This document shows positions 1 to 11,551 of a stretch of 64,000 bases of DNA, in pieces. Location of the stretch: assembly GCF_000341285.1 (NCBI RefSeq), contig NW_005178467.1, positions 1 to 64,000 on the forward strand, written 5' to 3'. Every line of letters starts with the position of its first letter. Positions within the stretch are counted from its first letter, which is position 1. Below the pieces are notes generated by a model. The model saw only the letters and a program-made list of their open reading frames with translations. It was not told the DNA's origin and did not search any database. Source of the stretch: Galdieria sulphuraria (taxonomy: Eukaryota; Rhodophyta; Bangiophyceae; Galdieriales; Galdieriaceae). Made by a program: the position numbers and the translations under genes.

Positions 1-1
1 T

Positions 2-1697
2 CAGATGGGTCTACCGTTTATGAAGCCTGATGAAACCTACAGACACATTCCTCCCTATCCAAAGTTTCTAGTTCCGGAGCTACGGAAGACTTTGGACACT
101 CCTTCCGATCAATATCTTTTGGTAGCATTTGATGAAGTTGGTGTTCTAGACGAAAGTCTCGACGAATTTCATTTCAAGAGAACCCATGACGGTAGAGTTC
201 GACCTTACAACGACTTTTTCGGTATCATTAGTCAATTGTGCAAAGAACCCGACTTGTTTTTTATAGTTGTTGGGAAAAGCAAAGGTTTAAGTATTAAGAA
301 TTATGTGCTCTTCGGCATCAAAAGTCATACTACATTTTATCCCTTTATCACCTTTGGACGCTTCCAGTATCGTTGAATTCCTTGAAAAGAGTCTTCTAAA
401 GACACCTACTCAAGAACCAGTTTGTAATGTCTTATGTAGTTCTTCATTTTCAGTAAATGAATTGGCAGACTCATTATTGGAATGTACAGGTGGAGTTCCT
501 GGTTTGTTGACTCGTGCAGTAAATATGCTTTTGAATTATATAATAGCAAGAAACCAGCCTTTCATATCGAAAGAAGAATGTTTGACTTGTATGAATGACT
601 ACGATTTCCGAAGAATTTGTGCTGAACCATTTGTGGAACGAATATTGAATTTGGACGAAGATAGAAAAAGTGTTTTTGATATACTTTTGATGATGGCACT
701 TTATCGTATACCGTTTCAAGTAGATGACAGATTGACCTCGGAGTCCTTTTTATATGATGCAGTCACTGAAATGGGACTATATCGATATCCTATTGACCAG
801 AATACTTTTCAAGTCCTAATTCCGAAAATATTTGTTGTAATCTTCAAGAACGACCCTTCCATATCTTCTTTGGAAAATATACTTCTTGGATCACTCGATG
901 TCGAACCAGTAGATTGTTTCTTCTATTCAAAGTGTCGTGTATTTGAAGGAATTGTTGCACTACGGCTAGTTTTGATGTTGTCTTCAAAGAATCGAAATGA
1001 ATTGAGGGAATTGTTGTGTCAATTGTCTCCGATATGGAAACAAATGAAACTTCCAATCAGTACAATATCACCTATTCACTATATCAAGTCTGTTGTTAGT
1101 TCTACAGAAACAAGAAATGAATCGAACAAGAGTCGAAGAACCTTTGCCAATACTGAATGGAATAAGATTATTCGAGACACACTTTATTTAGAGACCATTT
1201 ACATTCCTTTGGACGCTACTTCTCATAGTCCTGATATTATATTCAAATTACAATCTCCTGTGGAACCCAAAGTTCTTACTGTTGGAGTTGCATGTAAAGG
1301 ACGTTGGAAGTCGGAAGGAATTGGCTGGTCAGATATTATAGATGAAGCCAAGAAATTTTTAGATCCTGTTCATGATCAAGTCTTATCCAGTGCAATGGAT
1401 TATCATCATTGTATGCTTATTATCGTTAGTACAAAGTTATCATTGAATGCTTCTAATGAGTTGGGTAATCAGAGTCGTTGTTACTCCAGTGGAATGTTTA
1501 TTAGAAATGATTCGTTCAAAGTACCTGATAATTGTGAACTTGTTATTCTTTGTGAAAGAGATATCCAAATGCTGATTGACGAAGAAATATTGAATGGACT
1601 TGAAAGAGCATTTCATGTTTCTCATAATCCTACTTTTTGGGATTTTGGATTAGATTTACTTGATAGAATCCGTAACAGTTTCTTAAGTTGGCAATAG
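2..1697 (+). CDS. Crinkler/RHS-like P-loop NTPase with nuclease-like C-terminus, copy 1 (5' end outside window)
   Basis: The frame is already open at the window edge, so the start and Walker A motif are not visible. The first part carries a Walker B-like LLVAFDEVGVLD, followed by an RHS/Crinkler-type AAA segment with VPGLLTRAVNMLL near residue 160. The C-terminal part has a PD-(D/E)xK-like nuclease pattern (SPDIIF then VGVACK, roughly 1230-1300). One ordinary short intron of about 43 nt near position 270-312 links the two visible reading frames, and the visible part looks whole. Family knowledge: Crinkler/RHS proteins join such an NTPase to a restriction-endonuclease-like domain and act as effectors or as element-linked proteins. 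An alternative is the STAND/archaeal-type ATPase family. A related copy lies at 5018-7127. The assignment is inference from motifs. Confidence 0.5.
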
Positions 1698-4600
1698 ATT
1701 CTAACTCAATCCTTCCCTTTGTTTTGAAGAGCAAATAAACTTGTTTTTGTATGTTTGAAACTTAGTTACATCTTACTTTTTTGCCTCTTTGGAGACCATA
1801 CATTCTTTTCCGAAAAGAGTTTATTAGCTGGCTGACAGGGCTGGTTCACAGTAGTTCATTCTTATCTAGCCATTTTACATGGCTATGTAATTGCATAATA
1901 CATTCTGAATATTATCAATACTAAACATACGACAATTGTATTCAATAAGTTGAGTCATTTTTGGTGTCTATGACAATAGATTGGCTATTTTGAAGCAATT
2001 GTAGAAAACTTTGTTGGGAAAGGCTCTCAAGTCATGAAAAAGTCCGTATTGGAGAAACAGAAAACTCTATATGACACCAGAAAGAGCTTTGTCTTTGCTC
2101 CAATTGTTTCAGAATCTCACATTCTTTCTTCTCTTCTACGTATGAATGGAATATTTGTTGAAATTGAAACGTTTCTAAAATGTTTCGATTTTTCAGCATA
2201 GTCTCACAATGGATGACTTCAAAAGACTGTTGGATCAGTTTGTTACCAAAATAAATCGCTATGGAAGCTTGAGACACGTTGATAATGACTCAATTTGAGC
2301 AATGGAAAGTTATACAACAAAAAACTTTTTATTCAAAATAAAAAGCAAGGCTTAAACTATGGTATCTTACTTCTCAACTTTGGAAACTGTGAAGGTTCTA
2401 AAACAAACCTTCATCAGCCAGAGACCAGATGTGATTGGGTGAGCACCCAAGTTTCCATAACCAAACATAAACTTCACCTTTCTGAAAGGTAGAATGAGTC
2501 TTCAACTAGATTAGGTTTGATAGAACCACAAATTGGCGGACAAAAGGTTGCAGATTGTTGTGCAAACTTCAAAGATGTAATGATGATGGAACTTGGTTGA
2601 ATCGATCGAAAGCTGCTTGGTTTTCATATTAACAGAATAAGAAATATTTTACTAGAATCTTTTGTTTGGAATTGTAAGTTTGAAATACGTTGAACCCTTT
2701 AGAGGAGTGGTTATTTGACAAATAGTAAAGGAGAAAGAAATGCAGTCAGATTGAAAAGTTTTTGTAAATTCTGCACCATCAATCGTTTTCAAACAGTTAT
2801 CTGTCGCAATGATTTAGACAAAAGGTATGTTTCTAGTACCTGGAAAATCTTGTTTGGAAGGAACTTTGCTGAGATGTGGAATACCCTGGCAGATAGTATT
2901 GTTGCAAAAGATTACTATCACATATTCAAATAGATAGTTAGTTATGTATTCTTATCACATTGACATTGTTGCAAGATATTGTATAATTCCATTGCAGTAT
3001 GTTGTCCACATAGGAATGCTTCATTTTGAGTCATTGGCTCTAAACGCAAACGTACCTGACTTTGAGTCATCCAGAAACTTTCTTGTGACTACTACTCTCC
3101 TCAGGGAATGTTAGATTGAGTTTTTACTATGGCTACTCCGGTATATTTTGATATATGCAATATTTGGATAGTCAACAAACACAAAAAGTTATAACCTCAA
3201 ACTTTGCCATTCATTGACTGGGTCTACACACAAGTGCCAAGGATTATATCGAGTCATTGAGTATTAGAAAACATACAAATAGGGACACAATTTACGGGGT
3301 AAAGTTTAGAGTACTGTTAAAGTAAAGGAGCTCATAGAGAGAGTATCTCAAACGGTTGCTCAAAGATTGAAAGTTGCAAAGATCGTCCCTTTCCAGATTC
3401 AACCCTATAGTTCTCTTCAAATGAAAGCCAACAGTGAAAAGTTATAAGAGTATTCGTTAATAGCACTGTTAGATAATTTATGCTTCTAGTTTCCAAAAAA
3501 AGAAGAAGAAGCAGAGCAGTCTTTCTACTACAAGAGCTTAAGTTCCATTGTTTCCTAATTTTTTGTTTTAAAATTATCCATTCGAAGAACCCACCACTTG
3601 TCATCATAACAAGGTAAATGTACATCGGCAATCGTACCTAATTATACAGTATTAAAAAGAAGGAGACTGTATGCCGATTTGAACAACGATATGTGTACGA
3701 TTGCAATCTTGCTTTAGCAATGTTATCTTTTCTTGCAAGAGTTTGCTAAATGGGAATGTTTTAAAATCATCTATAAAAAGAATTGTAAAAGGATTGCTCA
3801 GATGTTTCTGCTATGATGAGAAACACTGAAATGTAAACTCCTTTCTGTTATAATAGCTTTTTTTGGGCATAGAGAATTTACTGATTTTTGGTACTCTTAT
3901 AAACCAAAAGTTTGTACACTTTTTAAACCTTTTGTTATTTATCCATTTTTTGGAAATGTCTCTTTAACAGCTAAAATACTCCTATAGTCAGCATCACCTT
4001 GCTTTTTCAGTAAATACTTTTATCATTTATGTAAAACGATACAACAAAACGACTGGGTAAGATGACTATTGAAATTTTTCTTTTGGTAGAATTCGTGATA
4101 AATGAATTAACGATCATCCATAAAGGAATAGATATGAGACATTGAGACAAACTATATAAATACCTATCTACAAGGTGTATCAAAACAACAAAGTCTAGGA
4201 AAATCAATCATAGCAAGGAGCAATCTATCTCTGGTCAGAATCTTCTTTAAACGCTCCGTCAACTTATTAACGAGCGTCCTAATTATCTAATAATATGACC
4301 CTTTTAAAGGTGCCAATCTATGAGCAATTCAAAGGCAAATAATAAAGACAACTATGACAAATGGGTAGAAATAGTCACTGGATTTCTTTTGCATGCTATT
4401 CTGAGAAATGTCTTTTATGTTCCAAATCTGATCACAAACCTACAATTCGTCTCTTTAAAAAGAGTATCTTACTAAATGAAAACGGACACAACTAAAGTGC
4501 CCAAAAATAAAAGGAATAGGATTCGACTAAGAATCTAGTTAAGGTTCCTACAAACTATCTTAAAAATGTGAACCCAAGGGCTGATATCAACAAGAGCCTA

Positions 4601-5017
4601 AAGGACCAAGATTCTGACTGCAGATATGCACGAAAAATATTCTAAAACGACATTCAATAAAAACCTGCTGATTTACGAGAGAGATGAAAGGTTCACGACC
4701 TTGAGTTATTTGGAATCCATTGCCTTGGTTATCTCCTCGAAAAACAAACAGCGAATTTCCATGGAATAACAGAGTTTAAACAACGATATCTCTTGAATGA
4801 AGTATATAAACGTAACAGAGGTACTCAATGTTGGATGATCCAAAGAGACATTACAAGCCAAGTGGAGCTCAACTTCTCCGATGAAAAGGTGGAATGTTAC
4901 AACAGAAACAATTGATTACAAAAATTCACTTTTTCAACTTTAAACCCTCGATAGAATTGAAGTGGCTAAAGTGTCACAATTTAACGTAACGAAATATTTG
5001 TATCTGATTCACAATTT
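1698..5017. other. gene-poor spacer between the two NTPase-nuclease copies
   Basis: This 3.3 kb AT-rich stretch has only short open frames (under 100 codons) on both strands. None shows a recognisable domain or a consistent exon chain. One minus-strand frame at about 2040-2277 has protein-like composition (charged, helical) but no splice partners I can find. No tRNA, terminal repeat or transposase remnant was recognised. It may be decayed sequence related to the flanking copies. Confidence 0.5.
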
Positions 5018-7127
5018 GTGTTTAGGTCATTGGTTGTTGAAAGGTTCAAGTTGTATCAGTCTCTGAATGATGCAAACAATATACCACTTAAAAAGAATCA
5101 CAAATTGACAGGGAATAGGACGTCAGGACAATTATACGGACGTTTGTTTCTTAGTTCTCAGAGAAAACGTACGGTGGGTCTTTATTCAACCGCCCGGCTT
5201 GCTGCTTTGCGCCGCATATATATGGAGCAGGCAAAACTTTTCTAGGCCAAAACTTTATGACCTATTTGAATATTTTTGCAGAGCGTGAGTGTTCCAATGC
5301 ACAGACTTTTCAACAACTACACAGTTCAAACGATAACCCCCAACCGAGTGCGTTGAAGGTGCCTTGGAAACACTTTGCGGAAAAAACTTTGTCAGTTGGC
5401 TTACAACTAGAAGACAGCTTTTCTCGTGCTCCTTTTCCAAGGTTTCAAAAGGCTTTGATGTATAATATAATTTTGAACGCTTACCGACAAAATGGTAAGA
5501 TACGGACGCTCTTCAGATGGCTCAGTTGACGGTAAAGAAATTTGATATTGTAGGAGCTATTGATTATCTTTTCGAACAATTTCAGAAACGATATCTATTT
5601 TTGATGATAGACGAACTTAGTCACCTAAGTTACCTCACCAAATACTATAGTGAACTCGACGAGGAACAGTTCGTTGAGTCCGATCCAGGTTATATCCCGT
5701 ATCGCAAATTTTTTCGAACTGTATATGAGTTGCTTAATACAGGAAAAGTTATCTTGTATATTGCTGGGCGAACAGCTGAAATCTCAGCCCGCCTGTCTGA
5801 TACTCGCTCCAGTAGTGTCACCCTCCATATGTTGCGGTTGAATCCCTTTAACCTCCATGATATTAACGAATATATTGAGCTGGCAACTTATGATGGAAAG
5901 CCCTTGAAGGACTGCTTATTACCCTCAGATAATTTACGATATCGATTCGTAGAATTGTTGAAAAAGAAGACAGGGAGTATTCCGTTGATTGTCAGGAACA
6001 CTTTTTTAGCATTAATAAGAATGCAACACGAAGCCCAACCTGTTATCAACGATGACAATATGGAACCCTTATTGGATGAAATCTTTCGCTCTGTACTACT
6101 AAAATCGAGAACGTTTATTATTCCAGAGATACTAGATTCCGCAACCCCTCTTCGATATCAATTTGTCTTTTTGAATTATCAGCTCGGAACAGTTTTTCCA
6201 ATTGACTTTGTAATTACTCTATGTGGAACGAGAACTTATTTGATGGACTTGGTTGTAACTTTTGGGTTTTACTCTGAAGGTTGTGGAATTGACGGGATTG
6301 ATATGGGCACCAAATTCAAGATTGGCTATTGTGAATTTAGATTGAGAGCTCATAGCAACTATAAATTTTTCCGTGAGGCTAATCAACTCTTTCCTTTATC
6401 TCCGTTTAGTTATATTCCCGACACTTCAACAGCAAAGGGAGTCTTCTTTGAATTTGTATTTATGAAGATCTTTCGCTTTCGCTTATAAACTTTTCTTCAT
6501 TCTAATTCCTCCCCTATTGTACACTCTGCTATTCCAGGAATTTTCCAGGGTTCTTTTATTGAACAGGACAATGTTTCTTATTCTATGGAATCAACAATAT
6601 GTTATGATATACCCATCTTGAGAGATGTCCCTGGTTCATTTTCTGATCATTATAGAAAATATTTACAACATTGTGGTACTTTTGTTCTAAAGGAGGGCAA
6701 TTCTAGTGGCCCTGATGCATATGTTGTATTCCATAATGGACAAACACGTTATGTTGTTGGATTTTCATTCAAATTTTTCAAAACTGAATTTTCGAAAACA
6801 AATATTAAGGAAGAAGCCCAAAAACTTTTTAAGGGAGTTGTTTCCGTTTTGAATGACGAATCTTTTTCATCTGTTCAACTTCGTTTTCAGTTTGTAGTGG
6901 TAGTTTGTACTAGATATGATCGATCTGTAGGTTTCTCTACTGAAGAACATAATATTGTTGAAGATGCAAGTGGTTTTGTGACTCAACATTCTTCGAGGTC
7001 AACTTTGAATGAAAGTAGTCGATCATGTCTGCAATTGGTAATTGTTTCCCAAAGGAACCTTGAACGATTTTTGGGAAGAGATAATGTCGATATTTTGAGG
7101 AAAATTGGGAAAGCAAACCGAGAATAG
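5018..7127 (+). CDS. Crinkler/RHS-like P-loop NTPase with nuclease-like C-terminus, copy 2
   Basis: Parts visible in order: a Walker A-like IYGAGKTFL near 5212-5240; a Walker B-like YLFLMIDELSHLSYL near 5590-5635; an AAA sensor-like region with TGSIPLIVRNTF near 5970-6005; and a nuclease-like PD...K pattern (GPDAYVVF, VVGFSFKFF) near 6710-6780. The separations between frames in the central and 3' parts fit short introns of the size used by other genes here. The 5' end is not resolved, so I cannot say whether the copy is whole or broken in about one place. It resembles copy 1 (1-1697) in order and spacing of parts, so they are probably duplicates. Function is unknown; an NTPase coupled to a nuclease fold is inferred. 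Confidence 0.45.
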
Positions 7128-7271
7128 TTCAGTAAAGACTTTTCAGTATGGTGCAATACTGTCTTTGAGTCGATGTCTAATGCATATGTTTCATCTTTGG
7201 AAGCTGAGCAATCAAATGTTATTTCAAAAGTGGCTCGAAATATTAGATAGAGAACAAATGAGGAGAATCGG

Positions 7272-7502
7272 ATGCAAATGGAAAGTTTTCAAAGTGATAT
7301 GCAAGTGGAAAAAGATACAATAAGAAGAGAACAAGTATCGACTGGTATTACACATTTTGACTGGAAAGAGTTTCTTTTCAAGTCTGCCTTGTTACCGGAA
7401 GAAGTTGCCATTCGTTATCATTTGACATTTCCTGGTATATTTGGAGATAATCCTCAAGTGATTCGAAGAAAGTCACTAGAGTTGATGGGTATACCAGAAT
7501 GA
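7272..7502 (+). CDS. short coiled-coil/SAM-like open frame downstream of copy 2
   Basis: A 76-codon frame begins with a charged helical stretch. It ends with a pattern resembling a SAM-type helical domain: FDWKEFLFKSALLPEE, then a final helix RRKSLELMGIPE before the stop. It may be a last exon of the preceding NTPase-nuclease gene or a remnant of a separate small gene. I could not find a clean splice linking it upstream. Function is not recognised. Confidence 0.25.
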   Translation: MQMESFQSDMQVEKDTIRREQVSTGITHFDWKEFLFKSALLPEEVAIRYHLTFPGIFGDNPQVIRRKSLELMGIPE

Positions 7503-8674
7503 TACACTCAACAAATTTTAGTCGCCGCAGTATTACTGGAACAAGATGCAGAAATGAAACGATGACTCCCTCTGTGTTGACAAGTCATCCATAAGCAACA
7601 AACATTATATTCCGTGTCAAATCCAACTTTTGATAAGTGTTATTCTTTAAGATAATTACTCTACATATTTCTTATTTGTTACAAGTGCAGCACCTAAAGG
7701 GATGGAACGGTTTCATTTTTGAATTGAAAGACTTGATCGGACACATGAAACTTGCTAATTCCTTATTTCATATTGTGAAGTAGAAATAATAACATCTTTG
7801 GGTTTCTTACGAATAAACTAAAATATATTTACCAAGAAATAGACACTTACTGCTACTTGGATGAAATATATAGCTGTAACAAATCCGAAAATCCATTTTT
7901 ATTTCCGAACAAGTTCAAGACCATCATAGACTTCCACTGATATCATTTGCATCTTGAATAAATGTCGCGATGAAGGTGTTTCTTACACAAGGCCACGTAT
8001 AGTTTGATAGAAAAGTTTGAGGAATAATATCTTCCTCGTATTTGATATACGAGTGAAGCTACCATGATGAACGAACAAGGCACTGGATGGAGAAGAAGTT
8101 TTTAGAAATGTCTGTTTTGAAAACATCTTTACAAGATATTGAATATATTTTATTTCCACATAGCAAATGTTTTATAAAAGGCAGACTTGTAGAGAATGAC
8201 TCTTTTAGACATTATAGATATATTTATGTGTGTACGTGCATGTGTGAATATATCTTTGAATTTCAGCTTTACTTGAGCAGTGCTATTCAAATTGTATCAT
8301 CCTTTTCAAAGAAACTGTTCTTTCCAAACAAAGCTATCGACTGCATTTGTATGGAGAAAGATTACATGGTCTCTTTAGTCAGAGTCTTTCCTGCTAAACC
8401 ATTTTTCCAAATTTGAGCTCCTGTTTATCCGACACAAAAATAATAACGATCAGCTTTCAGTGCTAGTTGAACTTGTATTTCAGTTACATTATCTTAGAAG
8501 CGTTGCAATATGACCAAGTCATATATGAAACTTGGCTACCGAAAGCAAAAAATCAATCGAGTGATTCTATAACAGAGTTCAAAGTTTTTCCACTTTCTAT
8601 ATAAATCTTTTATGCTAAAAAATTATAGCAATTGTTGACAAAACTCGTCTTCAAATATAGTCTTTTGTATATTT
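7503..8674. other. intergenic region, no gene recognised
   Basis: About 1.2 kb, AT-rich. One plus-strand frame of 109 codons (8087-8416) has low-complexity Phe/Ile/Tyr composition and no domain, so it is not called. This marks the edge between the accessory-looking left end and the dense gene region. Confidence 0.5.
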
Positions 8675-10357
8675 TTATTCAACATCCAAACTGGGTGGAG
8701 CCGATGGTGAATCTGTGTCATTCTCTCTGTTTCGGTTTTGAGGAAGCCTTTTTTCCCCTGTAGAAATGGGATCATTCTCTTTTTGTTCCGATTCAAAGTC
8801 AGAAAAGGTTTGAGAATCATCCAATCTCTGTGGAGAATTAGACTCTTTAATGGAATTTCTTTTCAAAAGTTCCAAACGCTTCGCAATCGTGTCTCGATCT
8901 ATTCCACTTTCGGGTAATGCAAATGGAACCATTTTTACAAGCGATCTTCCGGCCAGAAATACAAGCTCACCAACATCGGGTTCTCTTTCATAATATACAC
9001 TTGTATTCTGACGATAGTATTCTTCAAAGAGATTAGTACTATTTTGAAACGTACTATTAGCCAACTGTTTTAGTGAGTCAAAACGGAACTTGGAATTAAT
9101 TTTCTTCAAACGATCCTTGGTAAGAGTTTCTAGAGAGGCACGTAAACATGCTACTTTCAAACCATGTTTGCCGTCTGAATGTGCCTGTTTGCCCATATAA
9201 TAATAACAGGTTGCTTTTAGAACGATGGAACTATACTTTGCAAGCTTGGTTAAATATTCTGAAGGTTTCGCACAACCTCGTATGCTTGCAGCTTGCTTTT
9301 CTGCAGCTTCGTAATACTCAAGTACCCCAAGAGCTACTTTGAGCAACGTCCCATCTGACATTCCTTTTAATTCACCTCTTCGAAGTATAAGTTGTTGAGA
9401 TTGGCCCAAGGCAAGACTAGGTAAAAAAATACCGTTGAGGGGTTACTGAATAATCTCAACATAGGACAACAACAATACCTATAAAACATGTCTGCAGAAA
9501 CAGGATGAACATCAGGTGGTGAACCTCGACCTACGTCTATTATACAGTCCGGTAATACGCTATTTCTAAGAAACTGAAATATTCCTGCTGCTTCACCAAG
9601 GTGATGGGAAGCCTTGAAAACAGGTTACTCTGATGGTTTCCAAAGGATTGTGTATGTATTTGGCAACTTACTTCGTTCACTTCAGCTTCACTAGCGGAGC
9701 CAAACTTATCATTTGCCATTCGAAGCTTCATAATTCCTTGATATTAGTCAGAAGGGTTTCAAGAACAACTAATGGTTGAATACCCAAAGTCATGAGAACC
9801 ATGGCAATCTCGAAAGAGTGGTATTTTTCTTCAAAGAATCGTTCTTCTACTGCAAAATTGCTTTTCCACTCATAACTCATAAGTTGCAAGTCTTTCTTTT
9901 CTCTAGCATCCACCATAATGCTCAAATCTGGCAAGTACCGAAGATATCCCTGTATAGCAAGTACAATAAACTCAGGCTCCCTGTTGTTATTCAGGGCTTG
10001 TTCCAATCTATTACGCGCCAACTGAGCCTCTTTTAGAATGGTTTTCTCTTCAGAGGTAGCCAAAGGAAACCAAGAAGAAAAATTCACAGTTTTAGTGCGA
10101 GGAGTTCGGAAAAGGGAATTACTGCCTAAGCTAAATATTCCAAAATTTTTACGAAGGTTGCTACTGCTATTCTCTTCGTCTTTGGACTCGCGAGACTTGA
10201 AAAGTGACATGAATAAAGGCTTGGAAGCCTCGTTATCATTTTCAAAATGATGCTTGAATTTGCCCAACATTGAAAATTGAATTCTTTGAACAGCGATTTC
10301 CTTTGGAGAGCATTTTCTATTCATTGTGACAATTGTTTTCCACAAAGAACTCGTCAT
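8675..10357 (-). CDS. BRO1-domain protein
   Basis: Four exons on the minus strand. The start at 10357 is the first ATG in frame (MTSSLWKTIV). Introns fit 9783-9737 (47 nt), one near 9690-9610 and one near 9480-9415, all with canonical GT-AG ends. BRO1-type features read across the joins: SFEIAMVLMTLG, then SASEAEVNE, then EAAGIFQFLRNSVLPD, then LALGQSQQLILRRGE, matching the helical core in which a chain of A/G-rich helices precedes an AQAQE-like stretch. BRO1-domain proteins (Bro1/Alix, BROX, plant BRO1-like) bind ESCRT-III and act in endosomal sorting. The short C-tail is acidic and Ser-rich, with no clear CaaX motif. The specific subfamily is uncertain. Confidence 0.75.
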
Positions 10358-10747
10358 GTTATTAAAGTGATACAATTATTAAAATCTACAGCCTAAATTG
10401 AAGTTTTCTGACGGAAGATATTTCATTATTGAATGCAAAACATGCTACATAAAGAATATTTTTCTTACATTCTACTTAAATATCAATCAGTTGTTTGGAT
10501 AGGTCTTTTGTTTGTACATTCTGAAATGTCTATATTATGGACCTTGTAAAGTTCTAAACTGAAATTAATTAGAATACTTGAAAAATGATACACAGTCTTC
10601 GTATGGAAACTGGTTCCAGGATAGTAACTTCAATCCTTTCTTTCTCCAAACTTGTTTTTCTTCTGGTGTCCACAGAAGTTGCAAGAGAAATATGAAAACA
10701 AATTGTTGCTTGGAACATTTTTACGTAAATAGTCTGTTCATTCACTT
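10358..10747. promoter_or_regulatory. divergent intergenic region between BRO1 and GGCT-like genes
   Basis: About 390 bp between two divergent start codons, so it must hold both promoters. A minus-strand open tail ending at a TAA at 10565-10567 has protein-like composition (LLWTPEEKQVW, then LSWNQFPYEDCVSFF), but it has no ATG and no upstream exon that does not fall inside the GGCT-like gene. It is therefore left uncalled. Confidence 0.4.
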
Positions 10748-11475
10748 ATGACACAAGCAGAGTTACCACCTAAAGGGTTTGTGTATTATTTTGCTTTTGG
10801 AGCAAATATAAACCCCAAGGTTCATGGAAAAGAAGCGAGTGATAGGTATCAAGGAAGACGAACCAACTTTGTCCAAGCAAAACCAGCACGACTTCCAGGA
10901 TATCGGTAAGGAGGTCACTTGACAAACGGTGTCGCTGAAAAGAGTGGGACAGGATTGTTTTCAATCTGCGTGGTTTTGCATTTGGAGAACCTTGTTTTGG
11001 TAACATAGAGCAATGTGACGACGAAGAAGTCCACGGTGTTTGCTACTGTATTGCACAAGATGCACTTGAACGCTTGCATGAATCCGAGTTTCCTTACAAG
11101 CTTATTGATGTTCAGGTTGAAACATATGAAGGCCAAAGATTGCAAGCCAAGACATTACAAGCTTCCTCAGTTAGAGATATCGAAGCTTGTCCAAAGTGTT
11201 CGGTACCTTCAAGAAGATATTGGAATCTCATAGTTGAGGGTTGCAGATATTGGAAGTTGAAACCAGAATATGTTGACAAGTTAGAAAGAGTACGGTATTT
11301 GGCTCCTACTTGGTCACATAACACACTATCCAAAGTGTTTCTTTGGTTTATTCAAGTAGGCTTGGCAAAGTTGAGAGTTCCTATGGCCTATCGCAAGTAT
11401 ATTTATTTTTTTATTTGTAGAGTGTCTTGGTGGCTTGTGGATTGGAAACATTTATTATCTCATCACCATTCGTAA
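10748..11475 (+). CDS. gamma-glutamylcyclotransferase-like (AIG2/GGCT fold) protein
   Basis: Two exons, 10748-10905 and 10953-11475, joined in phase across a 47-nt GT-AG intron to give 226 residues. The N-terminal VYYFAFGANI matches the YGSN nucleotide/substrate loop of the GGCT fold. LPGYR followed by IVFNLRGFAFGEP across the splice matches the second strand, and VHGVCYCIAQDALERLHESE matches the strand and helix carrying the catalytic Glu. Family members release 5-oxoproline from gamma-glutamyl peptides or amines; which substrate is used here cannot be told. The C-terminal 40 residues are hydrophobic (YIYFFICRVSWWLVDW), which is unusual and may be a membrane anchor. Confidence 0.8.
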
Positions 11476-11551
11476 AGCAGAATATTATTATCATTTTCAA
11501 GTCAACATTGTATGTATGATGCCAACTGCAATGTATAAATAGTATCGGTAT

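Noticed and set aside
2032-2277. Minus-strand 81-codon frame with helical, charged composition
   Set aside because: No ATG start, no domain and no splice partner found in the surrounding 3 kb.
8087-8416. Plus-strand 109-codon frame
   Set aside because: Low-complexity Phe/Ile/Tyr-rich sequence with no domain, in AT-rich intergenic DNA.
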